Positions 56,328-61,946 of a DNA stretch of 61,946 nt are shown here, one piece after another. The stretch is from the NCBI RefSeq assembly GCF_004309735.1, contig NZ_SIXC01000002.1, forward strand, positions 248,613 through 310,558, in the 5' to 3' direction. Every line of letters begins with the position of its first letter. Within the stretch, counting starts at the first letter, position 1. Both the position numbers and the translations under genes were made by a program. The DNA comes from Desulfovibrio legallii (GTDB lineage: Bacteria; Desulfobacterota; Desulfovibrionia; Desulfovibrionales; Desulfovibrionaceae). The notes under the pieces are model-generated. The model had not been told where the DNA came from, made no database searches, and saw nothing but the letters and a program-made list of their open reading frames with translations.

Positions 56328-58304
56328 ATGTGGGAAAAAACATCGCAGCCACGTATTCTCTGCGTATCGATTTATGACGAATTGGGCGAAATGGTGACCA
56401 ATTACGCGCAGCAGTACGGCGTGACTGTGGATATTTATAAGGGCGGCATATATAATAACGGCCATATCCATGCCCTGGAAAATCAAGACAAATACGACGT
56501 TATCATCAGCCAGGCCGGCACGGCTCTGGCCATCCAGCGGATGGTAAAAATACCGGTCGTTTCCATACAGATAACGGCAAAAGACATTATAGAAATAATG
56601 CAGGAGGCATGGAATGCGCACAAGGAGGTTCTGTGTATCAACTATGAAAGTGACATAAGCAAAGACATAGATGCCATCGCCTCCTTAAGCTGCAAGGGCT
56701 CTTTTCATCAGATCGTTTACAGAAGCAGCTCTGAATTCAATTCCATTATTGAAAACCTGGGCAATTATACCCACGACGTGGGCGTAATCGGGTTTGGCGG
56801 CTGCGTGGTGCAGAAAGCTGACGAATACGGCCTGCCCTATTATCTGGTGCGCTCCAGTGGAGAGAACATCCGGCAGGCGGTGCTTGCCGCCCGCAACATC
56901 ACCGAACAGCACATCAAGGAAAAAGCCCGGGCGCGCCGCCTGAACAACATCATCAACTATTCCATCGGCGGCATCCTTTCCGTGGGCAGCAACAACACGG
57001 TGACTATCTGCAACCTTCCCGCCAAACAAATGCTCAAACTCACCGGTAGAAAGGTGCTGGGCACAGACATCAATGCCCCGGACGCCCCCCCGGAAATCAG
57101 GATGTTTCTTGAAGACGGGGACTACACCGTGGACAAGCTCGTTTCCTGCAGCGGCAAATCCTATGTGATGAACCGCGTGCCCATCCGGGTGCGCGACCAC
57201 CACCAGGAAACCATCATCACCTTTCAGGAATTGTCCAAAATCCAGAAGACGGAAGTGCAGGCGCGCATCCAGCTGGCGCACAAAGGGTTGGTGGCCAAAT
57301 ACCAGTTCCGCGACATTGTCTGCGCCGAAGGCGAAATGACGGAGATGCTCGCCGAGGCCAAACGCTTTGCCAAAGGCGACGCCTCTATCCTGATTGAAGG
57401 GGAATCGGGCACGGGCAAAGAGCTGCTGGCTCAGAGCATCCACAACAGCAGCAACAGAAAAAAGGGGCCCTTTGTGGCCGTCAACTGCGCCGCCCTGCCC
57501 GAACAACTGCTGGAAAGCGAGCTTTTCGGCTACGACGAGGGCGCTTTTACCGGCGCGCGCAAAGGCGGCAAGGCCGGCATGTTTGAAATGGCCCACAAAG
57601 GCACGCTGTTTCTGGATGAAATAAGCGAAATGACCCAGGCCAACCAGGTGCGCCTGCTGCGCGCCCTGCAGGAAAAAGAAATTTTCCGGGTAGGCGGCGA
57701 CAGGGTAGTCAACATTGACGTGCGGATTATTGCCGCCTCCAACCGGGACCTGTTCCGTATGGCCAGCGAAGGCCTGTTCCGGCGCGACCTCTATTTCCGT
57801 CTTAATATCCTGCCCCTGCACATTCCCCCGCTGCGCGAACGCAAGGACAATATCCCACTGCTCATTGCCCATTTTGCGGCCAAACGGCGGCGTTTCGACA
57901 TCGCGAAAAAGGCCAAAAAATTCCCCCCCGCCGTGCTGGAAGCCCTAAACCAGCACAACTGGCCGGGCAACGTGCGCGAACTGGAAAATGTGCTGGACAG
58001 AATTTTTACCCTGGACGACGGCTCGGAACCTTTTGAAGACCTGCTGCTGCGCATTATAACCCGGCACCGCCAGTGGCAGCACGCCCGACAGCGGCAGACG
58101 ACCGCGCCGGACGGCTCCCTGACGGTGCCTTTGGGCAGCATGGCTGCAATGGAGCGCTATATCCTGGAAGCGGAACTACAGAGGTACAACGGCAACAAAA
58201 AGGCCTTGGCCGACGCCCTGGGCATCAGCCGTGTGACCGTATGGAAAAAATTCAAGGAGTATGGCCAGCAGGAAACTGCCGCAGCGCAGGATGCCCGCGC
58301 CTAG
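56328..58304 (+). CDS. Sigma-54-dependent activator with PrpR-N sensor, PAS and Fis domains
   Basis: 658 residues. The PrpR_N-type sensor occupies ~1-190 (RILCVSIYDELGEMVTNYA, DVIISQAGTALAIQ, VGVIGFGGCVVQKADEYGL). A PAS-like segment lies ~210-310. The AAA+ domain has Walker A GESGTGKE (~358), the GAFTGA loop (~405) needed for sigma-54 contact, Walker B GTLFLDE (~425) and RDLYFRLNILPL. The C-terminal Fis-type HTH includes NKKALADALGISRVTVWKKF. No receiver domain, so it senses a ligand directly, probably a carboxylate or acyl-CoA intermediate of the neighbouring pathway. GGGAGG precedes the ATG. Confidence 0.93.
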   Translation: MWEKTSQPRILCVSIYDELGEMVTNYAQQYGVTVDIYKGGIYNNGHIHALENQDKYDVIISQAGTALAIQRMVKIPVVSIQITAKDIIEIMQEAWNAHKEVLCINYESDISKDIDAIASLSCKGSFHQIVYRSSSEFNSIIENLGNYTHDVGVIGFGGCVVQKADEYGLPYYLVRSSGENIRQAVLAARNITEQHIKEKARARRLNNIINYSIGGILSVGSNNTVTICNLPAKQMLKLTGRKVLGTDINAPDAPPEIRMFLEDGDYTVDKLVSCSGKSYVMNRVPIRVRDHHQETIITFQELSKIQKTEVQARIQLAHKGLVAKYQFRDIVCAEGEMTEMLAEAKRFAKGDASILIEGESGTGKELLAQSIHNSSNRKKGPFVAVNCAALPEQLLESELFGYDEGAFTGARKGGKAGMFEMAHKGTLFLDEISEMTQANQVRLLRALQEKEIFRVGGDRVVNIDVRIIAASNRDLFRMASEGLFRRDLYFRLNILPLHIPPLRERKDNIPLLIAHFAAKRRRFDIAKKAKKFPPAVLEALNQHNWPGNVRELENVLDRIFTLDDGSEPFEDLLLRIITRHRQWQHARQRQTTAPDGSLTVPLGSMAAMERYILEAELQRYNGNKKALADALGISRVTVWKKFKEYGQQETAAAQDARA

Positions 58305-58308
58305 CGCC

Positions 58309-58327
58309 GGGCGGCCTAACGCCGCCC
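58309..58327. terminator. Hairpin between convergent genes
   Basis: GGGCGGC-ctaac-GCCGCCC lies in the 27-bp gap between the activator and the disordered-protein gene. Confidence 0.55.
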
Positions 58328-58331
58328 AGGC

Positions 58332-60524
58332 TCAGGCGTCGGCCAGCAGGCGGGCGATCTCTTCGCGCAGGATGCGCGCCGCAGCAGCAGCGGCGGCCTT
58401 TTCCACCCGCTCGTTAAAACGGGGCTCCAGTTCGTCCAGACGACGCTCCAGGGCGTCCAGACGGGCGGCGGCGCTGCGCAGGGAGGCCGCCAGCGGGGCC
58501 AGCTTTTCTTCCAGCAACGCAGTGCCCTGTTCTTCCGTCAGCCCGGCGGGCGGTTCCTTGCGCGCGTCCGCAACCGCGGACAGGCGCTCGTTTACCAGGG
58601 CGTCCACCTGTTCCGCCGTAAGCGGCGCTGGTTGCTCCGTCAGGGCGGTGGCCAAACGCTCGTTCACCAGGGCGTCCACCTGCTCCGCCGACAATCCGGG
58701 CGGCGTCTGCCGGGCGGCCGCTTCCAGAGCGGCCAGACGTTCCTGCGCGTCGGCCAGGGCCGCTTCGCACTGTTCCAGGCGCAGACTCAGGGCCTGGGCG
58801 GCCTCGGCAGCTTCGGCCGCGCGGGAAGAGGCCGAAAAGGCCTGTTCGAAAGCCTCCACAGCGTGGGACGTGGCTTCCGCCGCCTGGGCCGTGGCGGCAG
58901 CCACGGCGGCCGCATCGGTCACGGCCGCCAGGTGGGGAACGTCCTCCGGCGGTATTGCCGTCGCAGCGGCCTCCTGCGCAAAAAGTTGTTCGTCCGCAAA
59001 CGGCACTGCCGGATCGCCGCTGGGACCAGAAGCCGAATCCGACGCGGGGCTGGCCGTCTGGTCCAAGGGGGAAGCCGCAAAGGCCGCATCCGCTTCGGGC
59101 AGACCTGCGGACTCCGCGCCCACGGTGAAAGGCCCCTCCTCCACGGCGGGCAGGGGCGCGGCCTCCTCCGGCGCGGGCAAATCCACAGAAGGCAAATCCG
59201 CAGAGGTCGAATCCACACGGGACGCGTCTGTGGCAGAATTTGCTGCAATCTCAGCGGATTGCGACACAGCGGCCGCGCCTGCAGCGGGCTCCGGAGCGGC
59301 AGGGGGCGGCACGACGCTTGTACCGTCAGACGCCGCCCCGACGGTCTGCGCTTCGCCGGTCGCCGGAGCCGCATCGGCCGCCGGAGTCGCATCAGTCGCC
59401 GGAGTCGCGCCGGCCGCCGGAGCCGCGCCGGAGGGCACTTCCTGTTCAACGACCGATACCGGACGTGCTGTGGGGTCGGCGTCCAGATGGGCAGTGGCTT
59501 CGGCCAACAGAGCGTCCAGATCCGCCGTCAGGTCCGGCGTTGCGCCGGCAGGCGGAACGGGCGCAGCGGAGGAAGGTGCGGGCGCAGCGCCGGGGGCGGC
59601 CTCTGCAACGGGTTGCGGGGACTGGGCCGCGGGGGGCTCGGGCGCGGCGGCCACGTCATCGGCGGCGGCGGCCAGCAAATCAGCCAGTTCGTCGGCGGAA
59701 ATAGTGGCGGCGGACGCGGGGGCAGCCCTGCCCGGAGAAGGCGTTGCGGCTGTAGTGGCGTCGGCCGCGTGCGCAGTCGGCGGGGCTGTGTCGGCGGGCC
59801 GGGCCGGAGCGGATTGCGCCGACGTGCGGGAGGGCGTGCCGACGGCAGCCGCCTCAGGCTGGGCTTCGGCCAGCAGAGCCGCCAAATCGCCGGGATCAAG
59901 GGGAGCTTCCTCCTTGGCGCCTGCGGCCAGCAGGTCGTCCAGATCGGGCATATCGGACAGCGGAGCTGCCTCAGGCTTTGCCGCCGGAGGCTGTCCTGCG
60001 CCGACCGGCGGTTCCGGAGCGGCTTGGGCCGCCCCTTGTGGGGCCGCATCCGCCCCGGCGGCGTGCAGAGAATCCAGCATGGCGTCCACGGCCAGAAGGC
60101 TGTCCAGATCCTGACTGCCCGCGTCCGCCCCGGAGGCGGACGCACTGTCCCCATCCGTTTCTTCGCGCGGCTGCGGCGGCAAATCCAGCGACTGCAGCAA
60201 ATGGTCCACATCGCCCAGACCGGGCATGTCCAACTTTTCGTTGGGATCCACCGGATGATCCGGCTCTGGTCCGCCTGCGGCCACTGAAGGGATGGCGCTT
60301 TCGTGCGTTTCCATCTGAGCCAGCAGGTCGTCGATGGCCGCCTCGGCGGGCAGAGACGCGTCGTTGAGGCCGCGCATATGGGCCTGCAGATCGTCTTCCG
60401 CCCTGTCGTGGGGCGCGGGGGCTGCCGTGGCCTCCTGGCCGTCTTCCGGCACGCTGCCTCTTTCGATCAGCTCGGTGAGGTCGATGATTTCTTCAGTATT
60501 TGCAGTGGAATTTTGGGCAGCCAT
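58332..60524 (-). CDS. Large Ala/Pro/Asp-rich protein with repeated acidic-leucine motifs
   Basis: 730 residues, family not recognised. The N-terminal ~560 residues are low-complexity. They contain about seven copies of a motif (D/E)(L/I/V)xxLL(A/Q): IDDLLAQM (~64), VDHLLQSL (~106), DLDSLLA (~139), DLDDLLA (~194), DLAALLA (~213), ELADLLA (~269), DLDALLA (~325). Then come two near-identical units (S/T)AEQVDALVNERL and a third decayed one (TEEQGTALLEEKL), and a C-terminal coiled coil ending ARILREEIARLLADA. No signal peptide or membrane helix. The last helix recalls PopZ-like polar scaffold proteins only loosely. GAGG lies seven bases before the ATG. Confidence 0.75.
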   Translation of the reverse strand: MAAQNSTANTEEIIDLTELIERGSVPEDGQEATAAPAPHDRAEDDLQAHMRGLNDASLPAEAAIDDLLAQMETHESAIPSVAAGGPEPDHPVDPNEKLDMPGLGDVDHLLQSLDLPPQPREETDGDSASASGADAGSQDLDSLLAVDAMLDSLHAAGADAAPQGAAQAAPEPPVGAGQPPAAKPEAAPLSDMPDLDDLLAAGAKEEAPLDPGDLAALLAEAQPEAAAVGTPSRTSAQSAPARPADTAPPTAHAADATTAATPSPGRAAPASAATISADELADLLAAAADDVAAAPEPPAAQSPQPVAEAAPGAAPAPSSAAPVPPAGATPDLTADLDALLAEATAHLDADPTARPVSVVEQEVPSGAAPAAGATPATDATPAADAAPATGEAQTVGAASDGTSVVPPPAAPEPAAGAAAVSQSAEIAANSATDASRVDSTSADLPSVDLPAPEEAAPLPAVEEGPFTVGAESAGLPEADAAFAASPLDQTASPASDSASGPSGDPAVPFADEQLFAQEAAATAIPPEDVPHLAAVTDAAAVAAATAQAAEATSHAVEAFEQAFSASSRAAEAAEAAQALSLRLEQCEAALADAQERLAALEAAARQTPPGLSAEQVDALVNERLATALTEQPAPLTAEQVDALVNERLSAVADARKEPPAGLTEEQGTALLEEKLAPLAASLRSAAARLDALERRLDELEPRFNERVEKAAAAAAARILREEIARLLADA

Positions 60525-60653
60525 GCGCAACCTCAATAGAGTATGACTCCGGCGGCGCGCCGGAATGGGGTAAAAAACATGTTCCACCCCTGAAACGACA
60601 CTTTTTCGTAGCAGGTTATGGCAAAAGACGCAAATTTTCAGCCTCGCGCCGGA

Positions 60654-60681
60654 GCTTTCCCTCCACGCCGGGTGACGTTAT
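60654..60681 (+). repeat. Left member of a 28-bp imperfect direct repeat flanking repeat A copy 5
   Basis: GCTTTCCCTCCACGCCGGGT and the following eight bases match 60840-60867 at 24 of 28 positions. Confidence 0.65.
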
Positions 60682-60696
60682 CGTACCACGGCGCTC

Positions 60697-60824
60697 TAGA
60701 GCATTTAACACTTGAAATGCTCGCTTACGGCAGGCAAAAGCCTGCCTTCTCGCATTTCGTGGCAAGGATTTTTAAGAAAATCCTTGCAGAGCAGTTAGCT
60801 CATTTCATTCGCTAACTGCTCTAA
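60697..60824 (+). repeat. Dispersed three-hairpin repeat, family A copy 5
   Basis: All three arms are intact; arm 2 has one loop change (TTTTTAAGAAAA). It sits in the divergent region between the disordered-protein gene and the ferredoxin-nitroreductase gene. The other 270 bp of this gap hold the flanking direct repeat and no gene. Confidence 0.93.
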
Positions 60825-60839
60825 CTGGTTTAGCACAGG

Positions 60840-60867
60840 GCTTCCCCTCCACGTCGGGCGGCGTTAT
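60840..60867 (+). repeat. Right member of the 28-bp imperfect direct repeat
   Basis: GCTTCCCCTCCACGTCGGGC and the following eight bases; see 60654-60681. Confidence 0.65.
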
Positions 60868-60923
60868 TATGAGAGAAGAACGCGATGCCCCAAAACCGCG
60901 CCGATAATCTTCAGGAGAATCAC

Positions 60924-61751
60924 ATGAGCCATTTTGTTGTTGACCGCGACCGCTGCCGCAAAGACGGCATCTGCGCACGCGTCTGCCCCGTACATATCAT
61001 CCAGGCCGCGCCGGGCGACTTTCCCGCCATGAACAGCCATCAGGAAGCGCTCTGCATCGGTTGCGGCCAGTGCATGGCCTTCTGCCCCACGGCGGCCTGT
61101 GTTGCGCCGGGTCTGGACCCGGCCCAGTGCCGTCCCCTGCGGCACGATCTGCAGCCCGCTGCCGAGCAGGTGGAGGAACTGATCTTTGCCCGCCGCTCTG
61201 TGCGGGTCTTCAAAGAGACCCCCTTGCCGCGGGATGTGCTGCTGCGCCTGCTGGACGCCACGCGCTTTGCCCCCACAGCCAAAAACGCCCAACCCCTGCG
61301 CTGGATCGTACTGGAGTCGCGCCCGCAGACCAAGCGCCTGGCGGAACTGGTCGTGAACTGGATGCGCCGCCTGCCGCAAGAAGACGCGAACATGGCCCGC
61401 GCCTGCCATGCCGAGGGCCTGACCCGTGCATGGGACAGGGGCACGGACGTCATTACCCGCGATGCGCCCCAGGCCGCTGTGGCCGTGGCTCCCGCCGACT
61501 GGCACTGGGGCATGAGCGACGCAGCCATTGCCGCCGCCTATCTGGAACTGACGGCTCAGGCCCACGGCGTGGGCTGCTGTTGGGGCGGCTATGTCTGCCT
61601 GGCCCTGCGCCACCCGACCGGCGGCGAGGTGCGCGCATTTCTGGGCGTTGGCGAGCAGGAGGCCGCCTGCGCCGTGCAACTTCTGGGCCGCCCCCTGTTC
61701 AAGCCCCACGCCCGGCCCCCGCGCAAGCCCCTGGACCTGACCTGGCTGTAA
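60924..61751 (+). CDS. Ferredoxin-nitroreductase fusion protein
   Basis: 275 residues. N-terminal 2[4Fe-4S] ferredoxin domain: the first cluster motif is C11-x2-D14-x2-C17-x3-C21, with Asp in place of the second Cys, and the second is C44/C47/C50/C54. A nitroreductase-fold FMN domain follows from ~80 (LIFARRSVRVFKETPLPRDV, RFAPTAKNAQPLRW, LTAQAHGVGCCWGGYVCLAL). Such proteins reduce nitro compounds or quinone-like substrates; the physiological substrate is unknown. AGGAG lies six bases before the ATG. Repeat B copy 4 begins right after the stop. Confidence 0.9.
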   Translation: MSHFVVDRDRCRKDGICARVCPVHIIQAAPGDFPAMNSHQEALCIGCGQCMAFCPTAACVAPGLDPAQCRPLRHDLQPAAEQVEELIFARRSVRVFKETPLPRDVLLRLLDATRFAPTAKNAQPLRWIVLESRPQTKRLAELVVNWMRRLPQEDANMARACHAEGLTRAWDRGTDVITRDAPQAAVAVAPADWHWGMSDAAIAAAYLELTAQAHGVGCCWGGYVCLALRHPTGGEVRAFLGVGEQEAACAVQLLGRPLFKPHARPPRKPLDLTWL

Positions 61752-61752
61752 G

Positions 61753-61817
61753 CCATTGCAACGCTGCAATGCCCTGCGGCTGCATAAGCAGCCGCCCGCC
61801 GTGGGGGCGCACGCCTA
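61753..61817 (+). repeat. Dispersed repeat, family B copy 4 (truncated)
   Basis: GCCATTGCAACGCTGCAATGCCC, then GGCTGCATAAGCAG and CGCCCGCCGTG match copy 1 read on its minus strand. It starts 2 bp after the stop of the ferredoxin-nitroreductase gene. The match ends at ~61817, where IS-like sequence begins. Confidence 0.8.
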
Positions 61818-61840
61818 GATGTAGAGTGTCAATACGTTGT
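61818..61840. mobile_element. Probable terminal sequence of an IS481-like element
   Basis: TGTAGAGTGTCAATACGTTG lies between the broken repeat B copy and the transposase stop codon, where an IS end with TG at its tip would be expected. The other end is outside the window. Confidence 0.5.
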
Positions 61841-61946
61841 TCACCCTCGCTCCAATTTTGAAGCCGGAGGTTTCCTGCCAAGAGCCGTGTGAGGACGCGA
61901 ATAATTGTAGTGATGCGTCCATATGGGCAAGTTGGCTGCCCTTTTC
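61841..61946 (-). CDS. C-terminal end of an IS481-family transposase, 5' part outside window
   Basis: 34 codons and a TGA stop are visible on the minus strand. The translation includes LPIWTHHYNYSRPHTALGRK followed by PPASKLERG. WxxHYNxxRPHxALGxKPP is the classical C-terminal end of the rve integrase domain in IS481/IS3-type transposases. Only the tail can be seen, so intactness of the element cannot be judged. Confidence 0.82.
   Translation of the reverse strand, partial: KRAANLPIWTHHYNYSRPHTALGRKPPASKLERG

Overview
The window comes from a high-GC, anaerobic, flagellated sulfate-reducing bacterium of the Desulfovibrio type. The evidence is a complete aprBA-qmoABCD operon (APS reductase and its quinone-linked electron-transfer complex), a Desulfovibrio-type trimeric porin, the futalosine menaquinone gene mqnB, ferredoxin-linked 2-oxoacid oxidoreductase subunits and many Fe-S proteins. 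Most genes lie on the minus strand. There are two tRNA genes, no rRNA, no CRISPR array and no prophage. The only clear mobile gene is the tail of an IS481-like transposase at the right edge.

Layout. 1-1.2 kb: a PlsC+GNAT acyltransferase of ornithine-lipid type that runs off the left edge. 1.6-9.9 kb: aprB-aprA-qmoA-qmoB-qmoC-qmoD, the core of dissimilatory sulfate reduction. 10.4-12.2 kb: a divergent chorismate-mutase/EPSP-synthase-like protein that appears to lack catalytic residues. 12.5-17.3 kb: flagellar control operon flhF-flhG-fliA-cheY-fliL-like plus two small orphans, behind a sigma-54 promoter. 17.5-21.6 kb: MFS transporter, glutaredoxin-like protein, lipoamide dehydrogenase and a stand-alone GcvH. 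21.9-28.8 kb: porin, OsmC, an arylsulfotransferase-family protein with a divergent Crp/Fnr regulator, asnS and a small periplasmic protein. 29-36 kb: gpsA, a Csd4-like peptidoglycan carboxypeptidase, copZ/copA and a PAS-GGDEF protein. 36.4-38 kb: tRNA-Asp, tRNA-Val and a polysaccharide deacetylase. 38.3-45.6 kb: purL, a polyprenyl synthase, mqnB, a UDP-sugar dehydrogenase and ubiE/menG.

45.9-58.3 kb looks like one physiological module. It holds a DASS/SLC13 carboxylate transporter, butyrate kinase, phosphotransbutyrylase, a four-subunit 2-oxoacid:ferredoxin oxidoreductase and a GlcD/GlcF-type 2-hydroxyacid dehydrogenase. A PrpR-N/PAS/AAA+ sigma-54 activator is divergent to it. Good sigma-54 (-24/-12) promoters precede the transporter, korA and glcD. 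The inferred route is uptake of a hydroxy- or oxo-carboxylate, oxidation to the 2-oxoacid, ferredoxin reduction with acyl-CoA formation, and ATP from acyl phosphate. 58.3-61.9 kb holds an Ala/Pro-rich protein with repeated acidic-leucine motifs, a ferredoxin-nitroreductase fusion and the transposase remnant.

Two dispersed non-coding repeat families also occur. Family A (five copies of about 128 bp, all in the same orientation) folds into three consecutive hairpins. Family B (four copies) lies 3' of genes, always in the sense orientation, and has a hairpin at each end. These repeats and the sigma-54 module are the most interesting features.
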